Below are positions 41,479-52,262 of a stretch of 64,000 nucleotides of DNA, in pieces. This DNA is from Ornithodoros turicata. Taxonomy: Eukaryota > Arthropoda > Arachnida > Ixodida > Argasidae. A model generated the notes under the pieces. That model saw only the letters and a program-made list of their open reading frames with translations. It searched no databases and was not told the origin of the DNA. The stretch covers positions 62,001 through 126,000 of the forward strand of contig NW_026999471.1 in NCBI RefSeq assembly GCF_037126465.1, in the 5' to 3' direction. Position numbers and translations under genes: made by a program. Numbering within the stretch: position 1 is the stretch's first letter; each line of letters opens with the position of its first letter.

Positions 41479-43650
41479 TCACAGTGACGCAAAAACATCC
41501 TGTAAGAGTGGCTGTCCATGGAGCTGTGGGAAAATAGCCCATTTTCCTTCATATGGAAGCATGACACATTTTCCTGCTACATCATCGAGTGCCAAGACGC
41601 ATATACCGTTCTGCTCCCAAACCAGACAGACCTTCAAAGATGTAGAGGGGCAGGGAAACGTGTAAAGGTCAGTCACATGAAGAAACTTTCGTCCAATTAT
41701 ACATGGTTTCTTTGTCACAGAGTAGAAGGCAATGTTTTCAATCGCAACTACACTGCCGTCGAGTAGGATGCAGCAGTTGTCCCCACAGCTCCTTCGTAAA
41801 GTATATTTCTGGGGAATGACAACCTTTTTGTACTGCGGGCCTACACACAGTACTGAAAATGGTCCTATATTGTGCTCGAGGCTGAAGACCACTTCACTAC
41901 CAGTTTTGGCACATATGGGAGACGGAACCTTTCTGTGTTCCATAACGCCCTTATACAGCTGCTCTAGCGGACGTTCCGGTTTCCTGAGATGTCGTTTGGC
42001 TTGCTGCATAAAGTTTTCAAAAGGAAAGGCACTCCACGAGTCTGTACGTGTCATGGTTCTCTACATCATCAGACAGGTGGAGCAGCCCACGAACATTATA
42101 AGAAACACGATCTTCACCATAGATCGACGTGTACGTTGTCACAAAGTACTGCATCAGCTCCCTTGCATACTCGAGATGCTTCTCCAGGTGTTTGGCACTT
42201 GTTAAGATGGTCATTGCACAATGTAACACCATGAAGTTTTGATACAGTTGGCTTGGAAGACTGGAATGAAGCACAACTGGCCCAGTGTAAAACAGGAACA
42301 GCCTCAACTCTGTTGCCTTCCAGGTGTCAAGTTCAACTAAGCTTCTCGGCTTCCTCATAAAATCAGAACCAACGTGGTGACGAAGGGATATGTGCTTATG
42401 TGACACCTCGAGGCACGTCCTCGAGCTTTGCCTGAACTGTGTCTTTGGACCAGAGAACCAAAGCTGGAGCAACTTCCGTAAAACACCCAAACACAGCAGG
42501 TGCATATAATCAAGGGGTATACTGGTGACGATATCAATAGCTAGCTTTGTTAGGATAGTCTCTCCAGTGTGATGTTCCCTCTGAGCAAAATTTCTGAAAC
42601 TGTCATTTGTTCTCTGCTCACTCTGCGCGAAAGGAAAACACACCCTACTATTCTTGTATATGCCCTTGATAGTGCATTTCGTACAACTGTAAAATCCGCC
42701 ATGGCTTTTCACACACAAGATATATGCCCTCGCAGGTGCATCACAGACAATGGCATTCACTATGACTTGTATCTGCTTGTTTTGAATTTGCACTCCAGTG
42801 CTAAGGATCTCTTGAAGCTCAGTTACAAATGGGCATAGGAAGATGTTCACATCTTGGGGCTTGCTCTTCCCATAAAAAGTGCAAACAAAGAAGGGAACCC
42901 CATCACCACAGTTCACAATCCTGCAAAGAATGGGCCAAAACTGGTCCCTGGTGCTTCTGCTCATTGGGAGTCCATCTATGTTGAAATGCAGAATGAGAGA
43001 CTCTGGCAGTTGTATTACATTCTGCAGTGAATACTGCAGGCCGGATGAAAGTCCAAAGTGGCAATACTTTCCACTGCACATTTCAACTACTTGGGAGCTA
43101 TGCCTAGGCGTTCGCAATAATGTTCGAGCACAGCTTGGAAGATAGGTATAACAGGGGTGCGTTCGTAGAAGCTTTAGCAGGGAGCGTCATGCGAAATGTG
43201 ATGATTTAAGGTCCACTCCTGTAGCTTGGTACACAAGTCATCCGTGGAGCTGCCTCCAAATTCAGATTGTTCGTGAGGAAATATCTGTGAAGGCGATGCT
43301 GTGCGTGCGACTTCCTGTGTACTTGGAAGTTCACTCTGTCTGTTTTCACCACTAGTAGTACGCACCGGGTGCACAACGTATTGCAAGGGTACTTCAGCAA
43401 GGTGAGACAGTCTCTCGGTAATGTGAGCAGAATCTTGTATAACCACTTCAAGTGAGTGGTTCCCCCCTGATGTTGATGGGCCATCAGAGCCAGTCTGGGC
43501 ACTACCGGTCGCTCTCACAAAACATGTCCCTTGCGTCGTAATCCTCTGGATACTTCTGGCAACTTCTCTCTCCACGCGGCGCACAAGCCGTCTCCGACTG
43601 TGTGTAGCATCTTTAAAGACCGCATAATGCGGTATAAATCGACAGTTCAC
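41479..43650 (-). pseudogene. TNP2/CACTA-like transposase, frameshifted, copy B
   Basis: This copy carries the same three frames and the same two frameshifts as copy A. I found two substitutions, which change one residue each: KSCGDNC to RSCGDNC, and ILASAKH to ILTSAKH. The gene was therefore already dead when the segment duplicated. Confidence 0.75.
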
Positions 43651-44391
43651 TTAGACAATTACATATATAAGAATTCATTAATTGAAATAACAAACTTCAC
43701 GTTTCTGCACCCAGCTGTTGTGGCAAAAGCGGTGGGAAAATATATTAACTATAAGAAAAAGGCAAGGAACAGACAGTTGACAATATACTAGGAACAAACT
43801 TCCACTTGGATGCCTCACGATTTTCATAATGCGACAGGAGCGAATGACGTAAAACGAGGAAATGGCATAGACAGTTGCTATCCAGATGCTTTTCAATCAA
43901 AATTGTATATCACTGTCAAGAGATAGGCTGACATAGGCGAATGAGATTAGCAAACAGCTTCAGTAATTTACAGAAACAGCTACCGGTAAACGGCTGCCCG
44001 ATAGACTGACTCGGTCATGTTTTCAAAGGAATTACCCCACATGTTTGGAACGTTTTTAAATGAGTAGAGACAATAACCTCTTGTAGGTTGTATATATATG
44101 CTGTGACATCACACAACAAGCACTATGTATCACGACCTTTTCCTGCCATTCTTCGCGACATTCTCGAAATAATGGGGTGACATACCTTTCGAAGTCATGG
44201 TCACTCAAAGTGAACGCCGGCACTTGGTGAACGCTCCCCAGGCGAAAATCTGGACTGGTCCCAGAATGGTTCCAGTTGAATCTGGACTGGGTCCAGTTGG
44301 ATGTTTGATGGTCCCGGAATGGTTCCAGTTGAATGTGGAAGGTCCCAGCTGGATTCCCAAGTGGGGTGGCTGGTTCCACTTTGGTGACATC

Positions 44392-45706
44392 AGTGGTACA
44401 CTCTAAACCAGGTAACGCATATGTAACGGTTAAGTACCGCTTGGCCAAGAGGTACATTTTTTTTAAAAATGTACCTCTTAAATTTAAGAGGTACACGCGC
44501 CCTCACATGCGGTACATGCAACGGGTAGCGCGCAGCGATTTAGGCCTACCCGTCTGGGTGGTTCCCCCGTTCTACCATATATTAACAGCCGCAGGAAGCT
44601 ACGCTGTACGATAAATATCACAAACAAATACCTTTATTCGAAAACTACATCCATTTCAGGGGTGATGCTTGTCCATCCCGAGCGTGGATTGTCATGACTC
44701 ATGATGCACAAACGCCGAACACACGGGGCACAACGTATATGGATGAACGCTGACCACAGCGTCTCTCCTTCACTATTGCGGCTGCTCTGTGGTCACGCTT
44801 CTTGATCTTTTTCACAACTTTGGATTGCTGTTCTTCCCCAACTTCCGTTTCTTCCCCAGAACGTAACACCAACGACAGAAGATGATTGACTCACTCATTT
44901 ACGACATCGCCTGGGTGTAACCTAGGAGAAAATACAATGCAAAAAAAATCCAACAACCGAAATAGCTTACCTGAAAAACATGTCTACTTGCTTGTGTAAT
45001 CCAGCTATAAAGTGCAATGTAGGCTTCTCTAATTCACGCATCAACGCTCGTGTATGAAGCGCAAAGTTCGTTGTCTCCGTCAATCAGTCGTTGTGTCCAA
45101 CCTGCCGGTGATCAGGATCACTGGGAATCAGAGCGAAGAGGAACGAAAATGCGTCGTGCGGACGAATAATTTCTTCATAGATATAATACGCACCTTAAAT
45201 GACTCCAATCTTGAAAGCGTCGAACGAGTTTCTTCAAAGACCGTCGTCCTCGCTCCCCGACGTTTCAAAACAAACTGATTTGCCAGCGGTTGCACGAAAC
45301 GCATTCTTCCCAAACGTGCGATCCCTCACGGTCACGGGTTCTAGTTATTGCACTTCTTTGATAGAATGATAGTGCTGATCCATTACGGCACTGCTGCATA
45401 AGGGAATTTATTGACTGGTATTCGGAATCACGCGAAGTATTTTTGCTGCGCATGGAGATCGTGGGAAGGCGTTCGAACTCATGCGTCGGAAACACACGGT
45501 ACACATGAGGTACAGCTGGTGGACCGCGCTTAAGAGGTACCTAGCCGGTACGGATGGGTCTCGGAGCCCTTGTACCGCTTCAATTTCGCAGTGGTCGCAA
45601 ACTGTACCTGCTGATTGAGGGCTGTACCTCATGTGTACCCCTTGGCCCAGGTGCGGGTCCTCTTTCATGCGGCACGTATCGGGTGCCGGATTTAGAGTGT
45701 ACCACT
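44392..45706. mobile_element. 1.3-kb inverted-repeat element with GGTAC motifs, copy B
   Basis: Same element as at 34514-35828, carried along by the segmental duplication. The ends AGTGGTACACTCTAAA and its complement are preserved. I noticed no difference from copy A. Confidence 0.75.
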
Positions 45707-46259
45707 CTGGTCTCAGATGGTTCCAGAAGTTCCAGCTGGAGCCTCACAGGTACCATTTTGTTCCCAGAATGGTCGCTGAGACTCCAAATTGGGCAGCTTC
45801 CCCCTTTGAGATTTCATCTTGTCCAAACGTGCCATGTTTTGTTTGATCTATTACTCTGATCTATTTTAGCAGATGTATGCTCTTTTTATTGCTGTTTATC
45901 CAGGTGCGCGCGTCTGCTATCAAATATATATGTTGTATTCCAGTAACTCCAATTCGTGCACATTCTCATCTGAGGTGAATATCATAACATATTAAGTACC
46001 AGAGAAATGTAAAAAAAATACTACTCAACAACAACAAAAATTAAGTTAAACACTAGAAGAAGCAAGACAACAACAACAAAAACAGAATACAACAACAAAA
46101 ACAGAATATGTAATTGCAAAGGCTGATGCAATGTGAAGTGAAGACGCCACGACGCCACGGCAATTCAAACTTCAAACGGCGAGAGCCGAGAGAGAGAGGA
46201 GAGGGCGAGAGGCGAGAGTGGCAGGTGGCAGTTGGAAGTTGGTTGGAACTTGTACGCTT

Positions 46260-47187
46260 GTACTGCTTGCGACATACTTGTTTGATATCTCCAGCCCCCG
46301 TAAAAGCGGGTTACCGAACCAAGTTGCTGTGCTACCGTCGCGTTCACCTCACTTCCGTTCCCCTGGTGGCGACGGGGCTGCGCAGCGCCACCAGACGGGA
46401 GAGATGGCGATCCGATAACCGCGCGTCGTCTGCTAGCTCCAAATCCGTCGACGGGGCAGCGCTTTCCTCGGAATGCGGAGTGGAATGGAAATTGTAACCT
46501 GTTTCTTTTTGTTCCTGTTTATTGTTTTTGAAATATAAGTACACCGAGATTAGGCCACATTTGAGCAGCTCCTGGGGTCGTCAGGACTTTTTGTGAAAGG
46601 TGTCACAGTAATGCAAGGGACCACGGCTGCTCCGTGAAACTGGCACAAGCGAGGGATTACCTCATTTTATTTACTGGTGTTATGTGAAGCAAGCAAGCAA
46701 GCCTCGCTTGCTGGCTAGGATAAAAAAAGAAATAATAAATTTATACGAAGTGAGGAAAAGAAACGCTGTGGAGCACTGGGCCTCAGTAACGCGTTGGTGC
46801 CCCACCACTCTCAATCACTGCGCTCATTCGCCTGGGCAGGGAAGCGTAGAGGGCGGAACAACACCTTAGGAACAATCGAGAAAGTGTTGATAAGCTTATC
46901 AACACTTTCGTTCCCCATGTGTTATTCCTGTGGTGTACCGACCATTCATCCGTCCATGCATTCGCAGTCCGCATTCCGAGGAAAGCGCTGCCCCGGCGAC
47001 GCATTTGGAGCTAGCAAACGACGCGCGATTATCGGATCGCCATCTCTCCCGTCTGGTGGCGCTGCGCAGTCCCGCCGCCACCAGGGGAACGGAAGTGAGG
47101 CGAAGGTGACGGTAGCACAGCAACGTGGTTCAGTAACCCGCTTTTACGGGGGCTGGAGATATCAAACAAGTATGTCGCAAGCAGTAC
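46260..47187. repeat. Foldback element with 220-bp arms, copy B
   Basis: Arms at 46260-46479 and 46968-47187. The perfect 30-bp palindrome is at 46880-46909. It is the duplicate of 36382-37309. Confidence 0.85.
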
Positions 47188-47445
47188 GTTGTACGCGTCA
47201 CAGCAAGTTGGTTTTGTCTTCAGTAGCCGTCGCAAGGATGGTGTATCTCCTGTGCAGTATTTACGTGTGTTTCAGTGCGCTTTGTAACACAATGCGATGA
47301 CAATGGTTCCTGTGCAACACAATGTCGATTTCCCGGAAGAGTTTTGACGCCAAGAAGACGTAAACGGCCTAGGGGCAAGAACGCACTGTGAAACGCCAAT
47401 CGGACTGCACGTCGCGAATGTTTGCAGGTATGAGTGATGACCGTG

Positions 47446-47483
<38 letters not shown>

Positions 47484-47760
47484 TTTATTTCACCAATGAC
47501 ACTTGGTGGGGGGATGCAGACAAAAAGCTGCAAAAACTGCAGCTTGACGAGGTCTGACCCCCCTTTGTACACTCGACAGATAAAGCAATGACAAAACAGC
47601 AAACCAGACAATGCAAAGCGAACAGCAATGACAAATAGCAAACCAGATGAATCACGGAGTTAGACAATGGTAATGAACACAATGCATTAAGATGCATAAA
47701 ACAAAAAAGCTATGGGAACACACGAAATAATATGACTATCCTAGTGAACATACATGGCCT

Positions 47761-50577
47761 TTATTGAGCGAATTGAAAGACAGCTGATGTTAATGTTGTT
47801 TTGGATATGGGAATTAATATGTCGTGGAAGATTATATGAAACCAACTGTGTGCCATAGTTAGTTCGTGCACACGGTGTGAAGTAGGGCTCAAGCGTAGTG
47901 AATAAGAGGTTAATCTCATGGTTAAATTGGCTAGGGCTAGAAAGATGTGATTATTTTGCTTTACTGAACTTGCATATGTAATGGACATACAGTACTTAGA
48001 GAGATCCATAATTCTGATTATGCTAAATTTCGCGAAGAGGGATCCTGTTGGATGTAAAAAGGGAACGTTTGCTATGTGACGAAGTACCTTCTTCTGACAC
48101 AAAACTAACCTTTCAAGATTTGTTTACGTTGTGGTTCCCCAAACTAGGTGACAGTATGTGAGGTGAGGGTAAACCAGTGCGTTATAGGCCATAACTTTTG
48201 CCTTAGTTGGAAGGACGTTTCTGTGTCGACCTAGAATGCCGATCACGCGCGATATTTTGTTAGTGATGTAACCGACGTGCTTATCCCAGGACATCGTATC
48301 AGTGAACCAGACGCCCAGTGACTTCACCTCCTTGACAAAAGATATCGTGCTTGTACCGACAACAATAGATTCGGAACAGGAAGTAGCCTTATGCGGTGGG
48401 TGGAAAACAACAGCCTTGGTTTGAAGGCGGTTAATTATGAAATAATTTTTAGTAGACCAGGTGTAGAAGGTTGATAAGAAGTTGTTCATCTTTGTTGCTA
48501 AATCTGTGAGACACTTTCCTTGCAGGAATAGGGCGGTGTCATCAGCATAAGCTACTATCTTAATGTGGTTTGATAAGGCAAACATGTCATTCACATAGAT
48601 AATGAAAAGCAGTGGCCCAAGAATGCTCCCTTGTGGTACACCGGTTGTGATGTGGTGTATTCCCGAACACTGCCCCTGAATATCAACAAACTGTTTGCGA
48701 TGCTGAAGATAAGTGCGTATTAAATTTAATGGAACACCGCGGATACCGTAGTGCTCAAGCTTTAAGAAGAGAACACCGTGATTCAGTAAGTCGAAAGCCT
48801 TGGTGAAATCGATGAATAGACCGAGAGTAATGAGTTTTTCTTCGAACCCGGAAAGGATATATTCTTTCTGGGATAGAAGAGCTAGTTCTGCGGAGCGTTG
48901 CTTTCTAAATCCAAACTGAGAATCGGAAAGTATGGAGTTCTTTGTTAAAAATAATAAAAGACGGCTATGGATTAATTTCTCTAAACCCTTTGAAAACACT
49001 GGTAGGATTGATATGGGCCTATAGTTACTGAGAACATTAGGGTCCCCACCTTTATGTAAAACGACCACTTTTGCAATTTGCATGTCCTTCGGAAACACAC
49101 CGGAATAAATTATTTCGTTAAAAATAAAAGCTAATACAGGAGCAATTATATCGAGAACAAATTTAATTGGGCGGATCTGAAACCCGTCTTTTTCACAACT
49201 ACTAGTATTCTTGAGGTTTTTAAAAATTGAAATGACCTCCTGTGAATCTGTTGGAAACAGAAAGAAACCGTGGTCTTGGCGTGGAACGGAGTGTATGCCA
49301 GGATAATGTGAACTTGTACCTGTGGAATTGTGTAAGTTTGACAGGGATGCAAAAAAAGTGTTAAACTCTCCAGCTAACCGTGCACCAGTTAGAACCGTTC
49401 CACCTACGGCCAACTCCTCGACAGGGCTGTTTTCCCGACTGTAAATTGATTTAAGACGCTTCCATGCAATATTTGGCTTAGCAGAAACATTCTCGAAAAC
49501 TGAATTGTAGTACAGCTTTTTTGCGCGATGTAACTTCGAGTTTACATTGTTTCGGTATTTTTTAAAAATAATTAGATCTTCGGGTGACCTATTTTTTATG
49601 AACTTTCTATAGAGCTTATTTCTAATATTTAACATTTGTCTCAGTTCCTTTGTTACCCAAGGTTTACGAACTTTTGCGGAAACCCTGAAAACCTTAACCG
49701 GAAAATGCTTATCGTATAGTTTACGAAACTCATCAAGGAAGCTTTCATACGCTCTCTCCGAATCCTTCTCTTTAAAAATATGTTCCCAGGATGTTAGTAA
49801 CAGGTCATTTCGAAATGCCTCAAGCGACGACTGCTGAATGGATCGGTGTGACACATGTGTCTGAACCTTTGGTCGTTTGCTAAGTGACGGTATTGCTACA
49901 AAAATAGGCATATGATCGCTTATATCCGCGCTGATGACAAAGGCTGTGGGATCGAGTTCATTTGTAATGAACAGGTCTAGTGATGTCGCCGAGACACTGG
50001 TGACCCGGGTAGCAATCTCAATGACATTACTGAAACCATTTGCATCCAAAAGTGTTTGAAAGCGTAACTGATGAGTGGTTTTAGTGAGCATGTCAATGTT
50101 GAAATCGCCTCCCATGACGAGGGTATAATTACTGTGAGTCACAAAGGAAAACAGTCGCTCAAGAAAATCTAACATAGGTTGAATATGGCCATCCGGCGGT
50201 CTATATGTAACTGTGAATAAATGTTTGTCACTTTGTACTGTCAATATTTCAAAATCGCTTGTAGAACAGGTAAAGTCATCTACAATTTGGCAATGAAACG
50301 AGTTTCTGACAAGAATTGCGACACCTCCTCCTTTCCTTCCGATCCTGTTAAGAGGGAATAGGGTGTATCCTTGCAAGAGATAGTGATCCTCACCAGAACA
50401 CCAGGTCTCTGTGAACATAATGATATCTAGCTGGTCTAGGAAGTAGTCAAAGAGGCAATCTAATTCATCTTTCTTGTTTAAAAGAGACCTGGCGTTTAGA
50501 TGGAGGCAGTTTAGATGGGGAGTTTTAAGGCTCTGCAGAAGATAAGAAAGGCGGGCAGGTGGCACAAGCCGTGTCAT
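47761..50577 (-). pseudogene. LINE ORF2: endonuclease and reverse transcriptase, one nonsense codon
   Basis: The first ATG is at 50577 (TRLVPPARLSY). The AP-type endonuclease occupies roughly residues 20-230: CLHLNARSLLNKKDELDCLF, IIMFTETW, GGGVAILVRN, VMGGDFNIDM and ISDHMPIFV. The RT covers roughly 460-740: LHKGGDPNVLSNYRPISIL, LFIDFTKAFDLLNHG (catalytic Asp), VPQGSILGPLLFIIYVND, and YADD at about 677-680. A TAA at 48126-48124 ends the frame after 817 residues. The same frame stays open for another 120 codons (CQKKVLRHIANVPFLHPTGS and onward) to a stop at 47763-47761. A single nonsense change therefore truncates a protein of about 937 residues, the usual CR1 length. Endonuclease and RT motifs are all intact. 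Confidence 0.85.
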
Positions 50578-50611
50578 GGTCACAGAAAAACGCAGGTATC
50601 ACAGAGACATG

Positions 50612-51358
50612 CTAACAGACTCTAGCAAGATCCAGTTCGTCCCTTATTTGTATTACGGGGGATCCGTCCTCCTTTCGGGCAAATATTTTGCCTTCCCGGC
50701 TCCAAACATATTTCCAGTTGATTTCCTTCTTCTTTGCGACAGTTTGGCCCAACAGCTTTTTCAAGGTTGGACATAAATGCTCATTTATGAATACAGGATG
50801 TCGTACACTATGACCAAGTTCTACAGTTGTTAGCCGTATCCTCCTTGCCTTGTACAGAAACTCGTCGCGTTTGTCCCTTCGAGTAAACTGAACGACAATG
50901 TTGCTCCCGCCTACACTTTTTACGCTCGGAACACGGTGGCATGCTAGAATGTCTTCCCGTGACAAGGGCTCTGAGATCTTGTCGCCGATCAACCTTACAA
51001 TGTCGATAGGGTTTTCATTTGCCTCCAAAGGAATGCCCTTTATTTCAAGGTTAGAGCGTCGGCTATATTGTTCAAGATCCGTGATTTTTTTCGGGTTTTC
51101 TTTTACTTGTTTTTTTAGGGTATCACAGGTTTCGTTCAGCAATTGATTTTGTTCTCTGAGTTGAGCGTTCTCGGTTATGATTTTGTCCATTTTCTGGACA
51201 ACCTCTTCAAATGTTTTGTTGAAGAAAACCATGGTAGAATGAAATTCAGCTAGTTCTTTTCGAATGTCTTTCTGAAATGCGTCCTGGAAATTTTTCCATT
51301 CAGACCGTAATTCTTTCTTGATCTCATCGGTTAACTTCGTTAATTCTCTCGTCATCAT
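50612..51358 (-). CDS. LINE ORF1 protein (coiled coil and RRM-like)
   Basis: This 248-residue frame starts MMTRELTKLTDEIKKELRSE. It has a long predicted coiled coil with Leu/Phe heptads and QNQLLNETCDTLKKQVKE, then DLEQYSRRSNLEIKGIPLE, the signature where the RNA-binding domain of L1-type ORF1 proteins begins. Next come DILACHRVP, NIVVQFTRRDKRDEFLYKAR and a C-terminal KYVWSREGKIFARKEDGSPV segment. Such proteins bind the element's RNA and act as chaperones in the particle. The frame is intact and the codons look coherent. It stops 34 bp before the ORF2 start. Confidence 0.85.
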   Translation of the reverse strand: MMTRELTKLTDEIKKELRSEWKNFQDAFQKDIRKELAEFHSTMVFFNKTFEEVVQKMDKIITENAQLREQNQLLNETCDTLKKQVKENPKKITDLEQYSRRSNLEIKGIPLEANENPIDIVRLIGDKISEPLSREDILACHRVPSVKSVGGSNIVVQFTRRDKRDEFLYKARRIRLTTVELGHSVRHPVFINEHLCPTLKKLLGQTVAKKKEINWKYVWSREGKIFARKEDGSPVIQIRDELDLARVC

Positions 51359-51437
51359 GCAGTCACTCTTATGTCAACCGACTCACAAATAGCAGCAGCA
51401 GCACAAACGTATAGAATATACAGAAAGGAAATTAACT

Positions 51438-51869
51438 GACCTGGAATATACAGATAGCACGTTTAACAATTTGCGTCCTCAAACGAGCTGCTGCTGCCAA
51501 GTGAAGATAGTTGAAGTGTGTGGGTCGCTTTTGTAGGTGTATGGTTTGCAGATAGCCAATGGTGTGCTCGCAGAAGAATCCAGTTGTCGAAACAGGTTGA
51601 TGCCCACGGCGACTTCCGATGCACTCAGCGCAAGTCGGAGCGGTGGAGACGATGTGAACACGTGTTAAAGATAAAGTGCAAAGTCGACCTGGAATATACA
51701 GATAGCACGTTTAACAATTTGCGTCCTCAAACGAGCTGCTGCTGCCAAGTGAAGATCGTTGAAGTGTGTGGGTCGCTTTTGTAGGTGTATGGTTTGCAGA
51801 TAGCCAATGGTGTGCTCGCAGAAGAATCCAGTTGTCGAAACAGGTTGATGCCCACCGCGACTTCCGATG
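51438..51869 (-). repeat. Two direct repeats (184 bp, 248-bp spacing) in the LINE 5' leader
   Basis: 51438-51621 and 51686-51869 are almost identical. I saw two differences: A/C near 51510 and 51758, and G/C near 51608 and 51856. A 64-bp single-copy segment lies between them. Both begin GACCTGGAATATACAGATAG and end CGCGACTTCCGATG or the variant CGGCGACTTCCGATG. They stand immediately upstream of ORF1 in the element's own direction, the position of promoter monomers in some LINEs. Confidence 0.85.
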
Positions 51870-51964
51870 TTTTGATTACTATTAATTAGATGTTTCATTT
51901 TAGAAACTTCGGAGGAACTTGAAGAGAAACATGATAAGATGATTCTGAACGTACGGTGAAGAGG

Positions 51965-52136
51965 TGTTAGCATCAAACCCACTTTTAGTGGCCTCCGCGT
52001 GATCAGACTCACAACATTGTGCAGAGAGAGGGAGAGCGCGCGAATTGTTGGACGCTCGGGGGAGAGCTCGGTCGCCATGAGGCTTGTAACTTGTCCGTTT
52101 GTAACGAATAGTCACATAAATGTTCCTGTGTTCACA
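51965..52136 (+). repeat. 5' LTR of the complete gypsy element
   Basis: 172 bp, starting TGTTAGCATCAAACCC and ending TTCCTGTGTTCACA. Where the 3' LTR has CAAATAAATG this copy has CACATAAATG, so the AATAAA polyadenylation signal is present only in the 3' LTR. Confidence 0.9.
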
Positions 52137-52262
52137 TATTGCGCAGTCGACACCAAGAGCCTGTAGCATTCTTTTCTAACTGCCGTGGAGCCTTACCAAA
52201 CGCCAATTGCCAAGCATACGACAAGAAAAAGCCCTTGTCACGGTGAGTCGACGTCATTAGCC

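Larger units (their letters stand above)
39249..49132. repeat. Tandem segmental duplication, copy B (9.88 kb)
   Basis: This is the second unit of the duplication, offset by 9879 bp at its start, 9878 after a shortened A-run and 9884 after the expanded AAT tract. Past 49132 copy B continues uninterrupted into the rest of the LINE, so this right-hand boundary is the ancestral one. The near identity means either a very recent event or an assembly artefact. Confidence 0.95.
47445..51869 (-). mobile_element. Near full-length CR1-like LINE (two ORFs, 5' monomers, (ATT)n tail)
   Basis: Minus-strand order: 5' leader with two repeated monomers (51869-51438), ORF1 (51358-50612), a 34-bp gap, ORF2 (50577-47761, interrupted by one stop), a 3' UTR of about 280 bp and an (ATT)n tail at 47445-47483. 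This is the normal build of an animal CR1/L2-type LINE. The element is unusually complete for this window. No target-site duplication was identified. Confidence 0.85.

Noticed and set aside
47761..48102. A separate 113-codon gene
   Set aside because: It is in the same frame as the LINE ORF2, directly after a single TAA, and reads like the normal C-terminal end of such proteins.
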